DNA of 64,000 nucleotides from an uncultured Lachnospiraceae bacterium (GCA_910589075.1 CAJUSK010000034.1:285747-349746), one strand, 5' to 3'. Numbered from the stretch's first letter, positions 34,525 to 44,648 are shown. The notes: a model not told the origin generated them from the letters alone. Numbers and translations: made by a program.

Positions 34525-35574
34525 TTGGACAATATTGTTATTTACGGAGTTGGAAAATGTGGGAAAAACTATATTGACTCCTGCCTGGAAGCTGGTTTGG
34601 AAAATATTTTACTTACAGATTCCGATAGCAGTTTATGGAATACAGAATATAGAGGACTAAAAATAAATAATCCTGCAGAAATTTTGTGGGATAAATTCGA
34701 TCTTATAATTATTGCAGTAAACGGTAAATTTTATAAAGAAATTTCATCAGAATTGAAATTGAACTATAAAATACCGGAAAAAAAGATTATATCTTATAAT
34801 GAGACCGTTATTTTATCAGAAAAAGAAATTTATAATTTGGGACATCTGGATTTTAACAGGAAGTTGAATAAGCCAATGGTTGTGCCTGGAAAATATACCA
34901 GGAAACTATTGAATGCGGATTCTATGAATGATCTGGAAAGATTCTTTTTTTCAAAACCGCATAAAGTGATGAGTAAATGGGTGCATTATTTCGAATCATA
35001 CGACAGATTTTTTTCCAAATACAGGGGAAAAGATATGTCAATATTGGAAATTGGAGTGTTTAAAGGAGGTTCTCTGCAAATGTGGAGAGATTACTTTAAA
35101 ACTTTCGATAATAAAATTAGGATTTATGGGATTGATATTGATCCTCGATGTAAAGAGCTGGAAGATGCGGATACAAAAATCTATATAGGTTCACAGGATG
35201 ACAGAAATTTTTTAAAAAAAATAAAGCAGGAAATTGGAGAGGTGGATATTTTAATTGACGATGGCGGACACAGGATGGAACAGCAGATTATAGCATTTGA
35301 AGAACTGTTTGATCTTGTTGCAGATGACGGAATTTATTTATGTGAGGATTTACATACGTCATATATGAAAGAGTTTGGAGGACAATATAAAGGTAATTCT
35401 TTTATTGAATATTCCAAAAATCTAATAGATTATTTGCATTCTCAATATTCTGAAACAAATGAGCTGGAAGTGAATAAATACTCGAAGAAAATTAAATATA
35501 TAACTTATTGTGATAGTATGATTTTTATAGAAAAAAGGAGAGAATCCACTAAAAGTTTATCTGTTCAGATGTAA
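34525..35574 (+). CDS. SAM-dependent methyltransferase with N-terminal Rossmann-like module (TTG start)
   Basis: A 349-residue protein. The module covers residues 1-95 (NIVIYGVGKCGKNYID). The methyltransferase from about 150 resembles the cephalosporin hydroxylase/rhamnosyl O-methyltransferase group: ILEIGVFKGGSLQMWRDYF, IYGIDIDPRC, ILIDDGGHRMEQQI and GIYLCEDLHTSY. The ATG at 34519 is only one base from GGAGGA (34513-34518), whereas TTG 34525 is six bases away, so I choose the TTG. Probably methylates a sugar hydroxyl. Confidence 0.8.
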   Translation: MDNIVIYGVGKCGKNYIDSCLEAGLENILLTDSDSSLWNTEYRGLKINNPAEILWDKFDLIIIAVNGKFYKEISSELKLNYKIPEKKIISYNETVILSEKEIYNLGHLDFNRKLNKPMVVPGKYTRKLLNADSMNDLERFFFSKPHKVMSKWVHYFESYDRFFSKYRGKDMSILEIGVFKGGSLQMWRDYFKTFDNKIRIYGIDIDPRCKELEDADTKIYIGSQDDRNFLKKIKQEIGEVDILIDDGGHRMEQQIIAFEELFDLVADDGIYLCEDLHTSYMKEFGGQYKGNSFIEYSKNLIDYLHSQYSETNELEVNKYSKKIKYITYCDSMIFIEKRRESTKSLSVQM

Positions 35575-35636
35575 TGGTTTCAAGACGAGATTATAATTCT
35601 GTATAGATATAAGTGAGCTGTTTGTGGGATTTAATT

Positions 35637-36812
35637 ATGAATAAATTGCTTTCGGTTATAATAACAGTATACAATTCGGATAAATATTTGGAGATTTGTT
35701 TAAACAGTGTTTTGAATCAAACATATTGTTTCCTCGAAGTGATTTTGGTTGATGATGGATCTAATGACAGATCTGGGTTTATTTGTGATGAATTTGCAAA
35801 AAGAGATTCACGCATATATGTTTATCATACTGTAAATCAGGGATCGGTTGCAGCCCGTAACTTTGGCGTGAGTAAGGCAAAAGGGGATGTAATAACCTTT
35901 ATTGACAGTGATGACTGGATTGAAACAGACATGTACCAGGAAATGATGAACATATATGAAAAATATGAGCCGGATATTATCTCTTCCGGAATTATATATG
36001 ACGATGGAAGAGATTGTCATATTGAATATGATATATTTCATGGTATATATGAAAAAGAAAAAATAATGGATGAAGTAATTCCGGTTATGATGTATGATCC
36101 CGTTTCTCATAAAAGGGCAGTTACTCCGTCCGTGTGTACTAAATTGTTTAAAAAAAGTTTATGGACTGGAACCGTGAAAAATATAAATGCAGCTATCACC
36201 TATGGAGACGATGCGGCTATCACATATATTTCCATTTCCAAAGCCAATCGGATTATGTTTATGGAGAAGGTATGGTATCACTATTGCATACATGGAAATT
36301 CACAGGTGACCAGTTATGCAATAAGATCTTTTGAACAGATTCGGGAATTCCAGAGATATATGGAAACAAAATTTAAAGAATTGGGTGTATGGGAAAATAC
36401 CTGGTATCAGTTAAAACAATACATATTGCTGTTTCTTCATGCTGCAATAGAAACAATCTATGATATAGATATAAATACATTCTTTTATCAGTTCCCATAC
36501 GATATGGTAAGGGAGGAAAGCCGGATTGTTATTTATGGAGCCGGCAGTGTGGGAAAATCTTATTTTCACAATTTTATAAACAGAAACTATGGCATGATCG
36601 CCGGCTGGGTAGACAGAAATTTTAAAAAGATTTCCGAAGCAGGGTACAATATTCAATCTCCGGAAGAAATAAAGAATATGCAGTTTGACTATGTTGTCAT
36701 AGCGCTTACAGATGCCAATAAAGCTGACTGTGTTAAAAACAGTTTGATAAATATGGGAGTTTCTATGGATAAGATCGTGTGGAAAAAACCAGTATGTATA
36801 TGGGAATCATAA
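35637..36812 (+). CDS. GT2 glycosyltransferase with C-terminal Rossmann-like module
   Basis: A 391-residue protein: GT-A domain in residues 1-215 (LLSVIITVYNSDKYLEICLN, VDDGSNDRSG, FIDSDDWIETDMY, GDDAAITY) and module at about 297-391 (RIVIYGAGSVGKSYFHNF, WVDRNFKK, DYVVIALTDA, ending GVSMDKIVWKKP). It is closely similar in plan to the next gene and to the 23060 gene, suggesting local duplication. The ribosome binding site before ATG 35637 is weak. Confidence 0.87.
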   Translation: MNKLLSVIITVYNSDKYLEICLNSVLNQTYCFLEVILVDDGSNDRSGFICDEFAKRDSRIYVYHTVNQGSVAARNFGVSKAKGDVITFIDSDDWIETDMYQEMMNIYEKYEPDIISSGIIYDDGRDCHIEYDIFHGIYEKEKIMDEVIPVMMYDPVSHKRAVTPSVCTKLFKKSLWTGTVKNINAAITYGDDAAITYISISKANRIMFMEKVWYHYCIHGNSQVTSYAIRSFEQIREFQRYMETKFKELGVWENTWYQLKQYILLFLHAAIETIYDIDINTFFYQFPYDMVREESRIVIYGAGSVGKSYFHNFINRNYGMIAGWVDRNFKKISEAGYNIQSPEEIKNMQFDYVVIALTDANKADCVKNSLINMGVSMDKIVWKKPVCIWES

Positions 36813-36842
36813 AATAGGAATCATTTATTTTTGAAAAATATT

Positions 36843-38039
36843 ATGAAAACAAATATTAACAAACTAAAAATCAGCGTCATTGTAACAGTATGCAATATAG
36901 AGAATTATATAGAAAAATGTGTAGATAGCATTATCGATCAGACCTACGAGAATTTGGAGATAATTCTGGTAGATGACGGATCAACGGATTCCTCTGGCGA
37001 AATCTGTGATAAGTATATGTTAAAAGATAAACGTATACGAGTCATCCATAAGAAAAACGGAGGGCCTGTTTCTGCAAGAAATGCAGGTTTACAGATTGCA
37101 GAAGGAAAAATGATAGGTTTTCTGGATGGAGATGATTACGTAGACAGAACATTTTATGAAACACTGTTATGGGATATGATGAAAAATGATGTTGATTTTG
37201 TGCATACGGGGTTTATTTGTGAGTGTGAATCGGGCAATGAGCTGTTTTGCAGGATAAAAACAGGAAAATATGATTTAAAATCAGACATAGTGAGAAATCT
37301 TATTGGCAGCGTTATTATGGGAGATGATTCTGATATGCATATAACTCCCAGTATATGGTCTAAATTGTATAAAGCAGAATTTATTAAAAAATGCCACACT
37401 ATGGTACCTGTTGAGCTTAGATTTGGAGAAGATCTGATTTGCCTGGTCATATGTCTTCTGGAAGGAAAAAGTACATATTTTCATCAAACGGCTTTATACC
37501 ATTATGTAAAGCATCAGGGTTCTTTGACCGATTCCACATTTGTTTCCGGTATTGTAGGAATAGCCGGACTTTATCATGCGTTAAAAACCGTATTGATACG
37601 CTATCATCAATATGATTGTTTTCGCTGTTGTATAGAAAAGTATTCGGCTAAAATGATCCTTAATAGCATCAGGAAAATAAAAATATGTGCAGAACTTTAC
37701 CCATTTTATTATGTCAGAAATCCCGCTGTTTTTATGGAAAAGCGGATTATTATCCATGGAGCGGGAACTGTGGGGAGAGACTTTTACATACATCTGAGCA
37801 GATATACATACATCCGTATTACAGGCTGGATAGATAGAGGATATCAGCGCTACCATTACGATTTTGCGGAAGTAAAACCGGTAGAACAGTTACGGAATCT
37901 GGAATTTGATATGATACTCATTGCTGTTAAGAACAGCGAAACAGCAAGTCAGATACGACAGGAACTAAAACAGAAATGGAAAATCAGGGATGAAATGATC
38001 TACTGGGAAGATCCCCGCACAATCTATGAGGATATATAA
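36843..38039 (+). CDS. GT2 glycosyltransferase with C-terminal Rossmann-like module
   Basis: A 398-residue protein: GT2 domain (KISVIVTVCNIENYIEKCVD, VDDGSTDSSGEICD, FLDGDDYVDRTFY) and module at about 302-398 (RIIIHGAGTVGRDFYIHL, TGWIDRGYQR, DMILIAVKN, EMIYWEDP). TTG 36831, with AGGAA 10 bases upstream, is another possible start. It lies at the right-hand end of the strongly AT-rich part of the locus. Confidence 0.87.
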   Translation: MKTNINKLKISVIVTVCNIENYIEKCVDSIIDQTYENLEIILVDDGSTDSSGEICDKYMLKDKRIRVIHKKNGGPVSARNAGLQIAEGKMIGFLDGDDYVDRTFYETLLWDMMKNDVDFVHTGFICECESGNELFCRIKTGKYDLKSDIVRNLIGSVIMGDDSDMHITPSIWSKLYKAEFIKKCHTMVPVELRFGEDLICLVICLLEGKSTYFHQTALYHYVKHQGSLTDSTFVSGIVGIAGLYHALKTVLIRYHQYDCFRCCIEKYSAKMILNSIRKIKICAELYPFYYVRNPAVFMEKRIIIHGAGTVGRDFYIHLSRYTYIRITGWIDRGYQRYHYDFAEVKPVEQLRNLEFDMILIAVKNSETASQIRQELKQKWKIRDEMIYWEDPRTIYEDI

Positions 38040-38104
38040 AGTCCGGCGGGATTTCGAACAAGGGATTGCATACTCACAGTAAAGAAAGCAGGAAGTTAAA
38101 CGAT

Positions 38105-39877
38105 ATGGGATTGTCTGAAAAGTTTAATCAGCTTCAAAGCAAATATACGTTTCTGGAAACATATCCGAAAGCAAAACTCTATACATATATTCGGGAATCT
38201 TTGACGGGTTTTCTATCACGGTGCGCAACTCCAGCTGTCTGGTGTTATGGCAGCCATACGCGGATGCTGATGGCGGATTTTATATTCGAAATGAAGAAAG
38301 TGAAGTTTATTATCGACGGCAAATATGAACAGGCTGATGCCGGTGGTTTCTGTGTGATTCATGAAGACCGGATTTTGGAATGCGGGATAGATGGTATTGT
38401 GATTTCCTCCTATCAGTACAGAGAAGAAATCCGGGCAGCGTTAAAAGAAAAATATGCCCACATCAAATATCTGGATTTTTATGAAGAGCTAGAGAATCAG
38501 GGGATTTTGTTAAATGGCGCTTATTATACAGGGAGTCATCCCTATGCTTCCTATAAAAAAATAAACCGGATCAAACGACGTCTTCGGAACAATGAAAAAA
38601 CAGAAGAATTACTTCAAAGCCTCATTCGGGAATATGTGAATATCCGGGATTTCCAGTCTGCGGCCAGGTATGCGGAAACACTGGTTCTTATGGGAGATCA
38701 TCCCCTTTACAGGGAATTAAAACAGGATTTGGAAGAAATATATCAACTGGAATTATCTACCCTGTCCTCAGTATCTGCCGGCCATACCGTACTGTTTTGT
38801 ATGGATGGACTGCGCAGGCAGGATGTACTGAACGGCAGTATGCCCAGGCTGAAACAATATCTGACGGAATATACGCACTTTTATACAAATGCATATTCGG
38901 TATCAACATCCACCTATGAAAGCCTGATACCAGCATATGGTGAAAACGATGATCTCCGTACAAAATATTATATATCCAATACAGTTCCGGAAAAGGATTG
39001 CAGATTTATCCGGGAGGCGGTGAATCAGGGCAGAGGTATTCACTTTTATACGGATAGTACAAAATATGTGGAATCGGACAGAATACAGGTGACAGAGCTC
39101 ATTCAGACTGCCACAGAAAAAATATGGGATTTTATTATGGATGCGGATGCGGATAAAGAGGGGTTGTTTTATGTGCATGTTTTGTATGAAAGCCATTATT
39201 CTTATCCGAATCCGGATACAGAGTCTGAATTGATAGCGGACGGAACCAATATTATGTTCGATTATCTTGAACGGAACGGAGGAAGGCTCAGGACAGATTA
39301 TGAACGACAGCACAGGGATACCGTTCAATATCTGGATAGGGTAATAACGCCCTTTCTGCGTGTATTGCCATGCCGCATGGTATTTTATGCGGATCATGGA
39401 AATATTCTCCTGCCTCCGGGGATGCCTCTGGATGAAATTGCAGCGGCAAATTTTTCCTGTCATGAGGATTTGATACAGATTCCAATGGCAATCCGGTCAC
39501 CGGAGATGCCGGTGGTGACGGATGACAGCCTGATTTCACTGATGGATTTTAATGAAATTGTATGCTCACTTTTATATAAACAGAGATTTGAATATGAACC
39601 AAAAGATTTTATTAAAATACAACGATCCGCTATATATAATCCGGATTTTCAATATATTTATCATAAAGCGGGAAAACATCAGGAACTGAAAGCCTTTGAA
39701 ACTTTTATATTTGAAAATGGTTATAAACTGACGGTATATGAGGACGGTTTTGTACGGTTATGCGACCGTTTGGATGAACCGGTTGAGGACCAGGGCAAAG
39801 CGCCTGATTTATGGAATAAAGTTTATAAACATATTACAGTGACAGACCGACCGTTACACAGTCTTCAGGAAAGCTGA
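38105..39877 (+). CDS. Sulfatase/alkaline phosphatase-like protein with N-terminal Rossmann-like module
   Basis: A 590-residue protein. A diverged module lies at about 40-135 (VWCYGSHTRMLMADFIF, FIIDGK). A helical linker leads to an alkaline-phosphatase-superfamily domain from about 225: VLFCMDGLRRQDVLNGSMPR, AYSVSTSTYESLIPAYGEND, VHVLYESHYSYPN and MVFYADHGNILLPPG, in the order of metal and nucleophile sites seen in sulfatases and phosphoglycerol/phosphoethanolamine transferases. There is no signal peptide or membrane anchor, so it appears cytosolic, unusual for this class. ATG 38105 follows GGAAG; TTG 38066 is less likely. Confidence 0.75.
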   Translation: MGLSEKFNQLQSKYTFLETYPKAKLYTYIRESLTGFLSRCATPAVWCYGSHTRMLMADFIFEMKKVKFIIDGKYEQADAGGFCVIHEDRILECGIDGIVISSYQYREEIRAALKEKYAHIKYLDFYEELENQGILLNGAYYTGSHPYASYKKINRIKRRLRNNEKTEELLQSLIREYVNIRDFQSAARYAETLVLMGDHPLYRELKQDLEEIYQLELSTLSSVSAGHTVLFCMDGLRRQDVLNGSMPRLKQYLTEYTHFYTNAYSVSTSTYESLIPAYGENDDLRTKYYISNTVPEKDCRFIREAVNQGRGIHFYTDSTKYVESDRIQVTELIQTATEKIWDFIMDADADKEGLFYVHVLYESHYSYPNPDTESELIADGTNIMFDYLERNGGRLRTDYERQHRDTVQYLDRVITPFLRVLPCRMVFYADHGNILLPPGMPLDEIAAANFSCHEDLIQIPMAIRSPEMPVVTDDSLISLMDFNEIVCSLLYKQRFEYEPKDFIKIQRSAIYNPDFQYIYHKAGKHQELKAFETFIFENGYKLTVYEDGFVRLCDRLDEPVEDQGKAPDLWNKVYKHITVTDRPLHSLQES

Positions 39878-39901
39878 CATCATATTTTTGGATAAAGGAG
39901 T

Positions 39902-40819
39902 ATGAAAAAATTGAAAATGGAGAATCAGGCCGGTTATCTGCCCCCTGACATACTGGAAGTTATCAGTGGCGCTCTGGATGTGGAGACAGGCGGGATTCGG
40001 GATATTATGGCATTAAAAAAAGGAATGACAAACAGTTCTTTCCTTTTTACCTGCAATGGGAAGAAATATATAATACGCATACCGGGGAAAGGGACGGATA
40101 AGCTGATTAACCGTCAGGAAGAGGCTGCCGTTTATCAGGCTGTTTCCGGAAGACATATCTGTGACGAGATTGTATATCTGGATTCTGAGAGAGGATATAA
40201 GATTACGGAGTTTCTGGAAGGCGCACGGGTTTGCAATCCATATGATAGAACAGATCTGATACGGTGTATGGCAAAGCTTCGGGCGTTCCATAGTCTGGAG
40301 CTGTCAGTGGCGCATGGATTTGATTTGTTTGGTCAGATACGGTTTTATGAAAGTCTGTGGGCGGGGATGGATTCTGCATATACAGATTATGCGGATACAA
40401 GAAACCGGGTTTTGGAACTGGAGAGATATATCTGTTCTCATGTTGAAAAAAAGGTGCTTTCACATATAGACGCAGTACCTGATAACTTTCTGATTGCAGG
40501 CAGTGGGGTGCGGCTGATTGACTGGGAATATGCAGGGATGCAGGATCCCCATGTTGACATAGCCATGTTCTGTATCTATTCCCTCTATACCAGGCATCAG
40601 GTGGATGATCTGATAGATTTGTATTTCCTTGAAAGATGTCCGGAAGCCATACGGATAAAAATATATGCTTATATAGCGGTCTGCGGCCTGCTGTGGAGTA
40701 ACTGGTGCGAATATAAAAGGAAGCTGGGCACAGACTTTGGGGAATACGCCCTGCGGCAGTATTCTTTTGCCAGAGACTATGAAAAGATTGTCAGGGAAAA
40801 GATTCCCGGACGGAGATAA
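39902..40819 (+). CDS. licA: Choline kinase-like (LicA-type) phosphotransferase
   Basis: A 305-residue kinase of the choline/aminoglycoside phosphotransferase fold, making phosphocholine from choline and ATP. Motifs: KKGMTNSSFLFTCNGKKYIIR (nucleotide loop and Lys), VLSHIDAVPDNFLI (catalytic HxDxxxxN) and LIDWEYAGMQDPHVDIAMFC (metal Asp), typical of LicA. Followed directly by LicC and a BCCT transporter. AAAGGAG ends one base before ATG 39902, so TTG 39911 or ATG 39917 may be the real start. Confidence 0.85.
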   Translation: MKKLKMENQAGYLPPDILEVISGALDVETGGIRDIMALKKGMTNSSFLFTCNGKKYIIRIPGKGTDKLINRQEEAAVYQAVSGRHICDEIVYLDSERGYKITEFLEGARVCNPYDRTDLIRCMAKLRAFHSLELSVAHGFDLFGQIRFYESLWAGMDSAYTDYADTRNRVLELERYICSHVEKKVLSHIDAVPDNFLIAGSGVRLIDWEYAGMQDPHVDIAMFCIYSLYTRHQVDDLIDLYFLERCPEAIRIKIYAYIAVCGLLWSNWCEYKRKLGTDFGEYALRQYSFARDYEKIVREKIPGRR

Positions 40820-40826
40820 GAAGCAA

Positions 40827-41573
40827 ATGCACAGAGCGAAGAGAGCGGTCATTCTGGCGGCAGGCGCCGGAAAACGGATGCATCCCGTTACACTGAGGAT
40901 TCCCAAACCACTGGTCACGGTCAATGGTATACGAATGATTGATACGGCAATCCGGGGGTTGTGGGAAAACGGGATTCGGGAGATTTATATTGTCACGGGA
41001 TACAGGAAAGAACAGTTTATGGCGCTGGAAAAAGAATATCCGGGTGTATGTCTGATAGAAAATCCTTATTATGACACCTGTAATAACATATCTTCGTTAT
41101 ATATGGCCAGGGAGTGTCTGGAAGATTCGTTCATACTGGATGGCGATCAAATGATTTACAATGCGGAAATCCTGCGGCCGGAATTTGAACGATCCGGTTA
41201 TCATGCGGTCTGGACAGATTCCTTTACCAATGAATGGTTGCTGGATGTGGAAGATGGAGTGATAGCAGGCTGCAGCCGTACCGGTGGGAAATGCGGCTGG
41301 AGGCTGGTGAGCGTTTCCCGGTGGAATGCGGAGGATGGCAGACGTCTGAAACAACATCTGGAAACAGAATTTAAAAATCATCAGAACACTCGGATATACT
41401 GGGATGACATTCCTGTATTCTGTTATCCGGAGCAGTACAGGCTGGGCATACGGGTAATACAGCCGGATGATATGATTGAAATTGACAGTCTGGAAGAACT
41501 GGCAGAACTGGATCACTGTTATACAAGATACCTGAAGGAGGCGAAACAGGATGAGAAAAAGAGACAAGCATAA
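40827..41573 (+). CDS. licC: CTP:phosphocholine cytidylyltransferase (LicC-like)
   Basis: A 248-residue nucleotidyltransferase that makes CDP-choline. The N-terminal AVILAAGAGKRMHPVTLRIP plus KPLVTVNG is the LicC signature, followed by PYYDTCNNISSLYMAREC and FILDGDQMIYN with the metal-binding Asp; DDMIEIDSLEELAELD near the end is also LicC-like. It lies 7 bases after the kinase and overlaps the transporter gene by 23 bases. The frame is open upstream to 40737, inside the kinase gene; ATG 40827 begins the family region. Confidence 0.88.
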   Translation: MHRAKRAVILAAGAGKRMHPVTLRIPKPLVTVNGIRMIDTAIRGLWENGIREIYIVTGYRKEQFMALEKEYPGVCLIENPYYDTCNNISSLYMARECLEDSFILDGDQMIYNAEILRPEFERSGYHAVWTDSFTNEWLLDVEDGVIAGCSRTGGKCGWRLVSVSRWNAEDGRRLKQHLETEFKNHQNTRIYWDDIPVFCYPEQYRLGIRVIQPDDMIEIDSLEELAELDHCYTRYLKEAKQDEKKRQA

Positions 41574-43086
41574 CCGGATCGACTGGATGATTACGCTGGT
41601 GCCGCTTGTCCTGGTGGCTGCTCTTGGCATCCTGTTTTTCCTGAAACCAGATCAGGCCAATGAGATGCTTGCACGAATTCGTTTTTTCTTTGGGGATACG
41701 GTGGGGGTCTGTTATCTGATGATTGGATTGTCACTGTTTCTTTTATCCCTGTTTATTGCATTTTCCGGATATGGAGAGATCGTACTGGGAAAGCCGGATG
41801 AAAAACCGAAGTATTCCTTTTTTGCCTGGGGCAGTATGATGTTTACCTCCGGTCTGGCGGCGGATATCCTGTTTTACTCCTTTTCAGAATGGTCATTGTA
41901 TGCTTCGGATCCACACATCGGACAACTGGGGGACATTCAGGATTGGGCAGGTGTGTTTCCTCTGTTTCACTGGAGTTTTATCCCATGGGGATTTTATCTG
42001 ATATTGGCGGTTGCTTTCGGATTTATGATTCATGTGCGGGGGCGGAACAGACAGAGATATTCGGAGGCGTGCCGTCCTGTGTTGGGCAGGCTTACGGACG
42101 GGTTCTGTGGCAGGGTGATAGATTTGCTGGCCGTATTTGCCCTGGCGGCTGGTACGGCCACCACTTTCAGCGTGGCCACGCCGCTGATGTCAGAAGCGGT
42201 CAATGCGCTGTTTCATACGACGTTTGATCGTACCATGGTTACATTGGGAATTCTGTTTGTAACCTGTCTGATTTATACGGGTTCTCTGCTGCATGGATTC
42301 CGGGGAATTACATTGCTGGCGAAAGCCTGTGTGTATATGTTTTTTGGCCTGATTGCCTATGTGCTTTTTTTGAGTGGAGAGACAAAATATATCATTGAGA
42401 CAGGTTTTTCATCCCTGGGCAGTATGGTGCAGAACTTTCTGGAATTGTCCACTTATACGGATCCGTTGAGAGAGACTTCTTTTCCTCAGAACTGGACGAT
42501 TTATTACTGGGCTTACTGGATGGTGTGGTGTGTGGCGGCCCCCTTTTTTATCGGGAACATTTCCAGAGGTCGTACTGTGCGGCAGACGATTCTGGGCGGT
42601 TATGTATTTGGTACAGGTTCCACGCTGATCAGTTTCATTGTACTGGGGAATTATCCACTGAGCCTGCAGGTTACCGGCAGGGTAGATTTTATAGAGATAT
42701 ATCAGAGAGACGGGGATTTGTATGGGATGATTATTCATAGTATTAAAACATTACCCTGTGCGCCGTTTGTTTTGGCACTGCTGATACTGACGATGACTGC
42801 TTTTTATGCAACGTCCTTTGATTCCATTGCATTGACGGCATCCTGCTACAGCTATCACAGGCTTGAAGCGGATGAGACGCCTCATAAACTGATTCAGCTG
42901 CTTTGGTGTATTTTACTGATTGTGCTGCCTGCAGGGCTGGTGTTTGCGGAAAGCTCCATGAGCAGCCTGCAGTCAGTCAGCATTGTGGCAGCTTTTCCCA
43001 TAGGCGCGGTGATGGTTCTGATTGTATACAGCTTTATGAAGGATGCAAAGAACTACATGGAGGAACGTCGGCATAACCAATCCTGA
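41551..43086 (+). CDS. BCCT family choline/betaine transporter
   Basis: A 511-residue secondary transporter with about twelve hydrophobic segments of the betaine/choline/carnitine family, importing a quaternary amine. BCCT features: FFAWGSMMFTSGLAADILFY, WSFIPWGFYLILAV, and TIYYWAYWMVWCVAAPFFIG with the aromatic box tryptophans, followed by ISRGRTVRQ. With LicA- and LicC-like enzymes just upstream it most probably brings in choline (Haemophilus uses LicB for this step). It is the only polytopic membrane protein in the 46-kb locus. ATG 41551 has AAGGAGG at 41535-41541. Confidence 0.9.
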   Translation: MRKRDKHNRIDWMITLVPLVLVAALGILFFLKPDQANEMLARIRFFFGDTVGVCYLMIGLSLFLLSLFIAFSGYGEIVLGKPDEKPKYSFFAWGSMMFTSGLAADILFYSFSEWSLYASDPHIGQLGDIQDWAGVFPLFHWSFIPWGFYLILAVAFGFMIHVRGRNRQRYSEACRPVLGRLTDGFCGRVIDLLAVFALAAGTATTFSVATPLMSEAVNALFHTTFDRTMVTLGILFVTCLIYTGSLLHGFRGITLLAKACVYMFFGLIAYVLFLSGETKYIIETGFSSLGSMVQNFLELSTYTDPLRETSFPQNWTIYYWAYWMVWCVAAPFFIGNISRGRTVRQTILGGYVFGTGSTLISFIVLGNYPLSLQVTGRVDFIEIYQRDGDLYGMIIHSIKTLPCAPFVLALLILTMTAFYATSFDSIALTASCYSYHRLEADETPHKLIQLLWCILLIVLPAGLVFAESSMSSLQSVSIVAAFPIGAVMVLIVYSFMKDAKNYMEERRHNQS

Positions 43087-43127
43087 CAGGAGAAGGGATT
43101 TGGCGATATGCCAGAACACAAAGTAAT

Positions 43128-44615
43128 ATGAAAAAAAAGATTTTGTTTATTATATGGTCATTCAGTTATGGCGGCGGCGCAGAAGCGCTGCTGACTATGA
43201 TTGTAAATCATTTGGATCCGCAGAAATATGAGATTGGCATACTGGAGTATTATCATGCGGAAATAAAGAAAGAACCGATACATGAAACGATTACATATCT
43301 GGGCGCGGTTACCTTTGCGGGTGACGCAGAGGGCAGAAAGAAATATTATTACCTGCTGAATGAACCGTCCAGAATGATTTCACGGTATATTCCGCCGGAT
43401 TATGATTTGTATATCGCTTTTAATTATCAGATACCCTGTTTTCTGCTGCCTCCGGGTAAACGGTGCATCGCATGGATACACAGTGATATTTATGATCTGC
43501 AAAGCCCTGCTATGGCAAAGTATCTAATGTTGCAGAATCAAGCGTTTCAAAAAGTACAGACCATTGTGTCCATCAGTGACCTGACCACAAAATCTTTACA
43601 AGAACTCTGTCCCGCACACGCAGATAAGCTGTTGGAGATTTACAACGGTGTAGATACGGAACAGATCAGAAAGAAAGCAGCGGAGCACACGGCGATTCGG
43701 TTACAACATCCGAATCTATTGTTTGTCGGAAGGCTGGAAAAGCGGAAAAATCCCATGAGGCTGGTTCATATACTGGATCTTCTTCATCAAAGGGGAAAAC
43801 GTATACATTTGTATTATCTGGGACAGGGAGAATTACAGACAGAGATCAGAGAGGCTGCAGAGTGGAGGGGGCTGGGTGGGTATGTGCATTTTACAGGGTA
43901 TTTGCAAAATCCATATCCGGTTATGGCACAATGCGATGTGAACTGCCTATTGTCTGAATCGGAAGGATTCAGCATGTCGCTGCTGGAAGGGACTGCGTTG
44001 GGAAAACCATTTGTTTCCTCCCGGATTGGGGGCGCCATGATTTTGTCTGCCGGAGGATCCTGCGGAACAGTGACTGAGACGGATATTCAGGCAGCAGAGG
44101 CAGTTGCTGACTGGCTGGAACGGGACAGGGATAAAATACGGGAAGACTGTGAAACATGCATCAAACGTTTTGCACTTCCGGGTTACATAAATCGGATAGA
44201 AGCACTGTTGGATACGGTACTGTCTGCGCCGATCCGTATATCTTCTTCTTATGTATATGATCCGGATGCGGAACTGGATGAACCGGCATACTATTATCAA
44301 TTTCCGTCAGAGTACATACATATGGAGGAAAAAATGATTTTGTATGGGGCTGGTATCGTGGGAACGGATTACTGGCGTTTTCTGCAAAAAACACACTATT
44401 GCGAACTGGTTGCATGGGTTGACAGGGAGTATGAAACATGGCAGAAAGAAGGAAAACGTGTGTTACCAATAACCGCCGTTCAGGGAGTACAGTATGACAG
44501 GATATTAATTGCCAATGCAAATAAAAAAACGGCAGATATTATAAGAGGAGATTTGGAGCAACTGGGAGTTCCCGGAGAAAAAATTGTGTGGGTTCAACCG
44601 GATTATATTTGGTAA
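43128..44615 (+). CDS. GT4 glycosyltransferase with C-terminal Rossmann-like module
   Basis: A 495-residue protein. Residues 1-370 form a GT-B retaining glycosyltransferase: WSFSYGGGAEALLTM, CIAWIHSDIYD, LLFVGRLEKRKNPMRLVHIL, GYLQNPYPVMAQCDV, and LSESEGFSMSLLEGTALGKP with the Glu pair contacting the nucleotide sugar. The module is at about 397-495 (KMILYGAGIVGTDYWRFL, AWVDREYE, DRILIANAN, GEKIVWVQPDYIW). It follows the choline transporter gene by 42 bases. Confidence 0.88.
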   Translation: MKKKILFIIWSFSYGGGAEALLTMIVNHLDPQKYEIGILEYYHAEIKKEPIHETITYLGAVTFAGDAEGRKKYYYLLNEPSRMISRYIPPDYDLYIAFNYQIPCFLLPPGKRCIAWIHSDIYDLQSPAMAKYLMLQNQAFQKVQTIVSISDLTTKSLQELCPAHADKLLEIYNGVDTEQIRKKAAEHTAIRLQHPNLLFVGRLEKRKNPMRLVHILDLLHQRGKRIHLYYLGQGELQTEIREAAEWRGLGGYVHFTGYLQNPYPVMAQCDVNCLLSESEGFSMSLLEGTALGKPFVSSRIGGAMILSAGGSCGTVTETDIQAAEAVADWLERDRDKIREDCETCIKRFALPGYINRIEALLDTVLSAPIRISSSYVYDPDAELDEPAYYYQFPSEYIHMEEKMILYGAGIVGTDYWRFLQKTHYCELVAWVDREYETWQKEGKRVLPITAVQGVQYDRILIANANKKTADIIRGDLEQLGVPGEKIVWVQPDYIW

Positions 44616-44648
44616 CGAGTGTTACCAATGACAATAGAAAGGGGAAAA

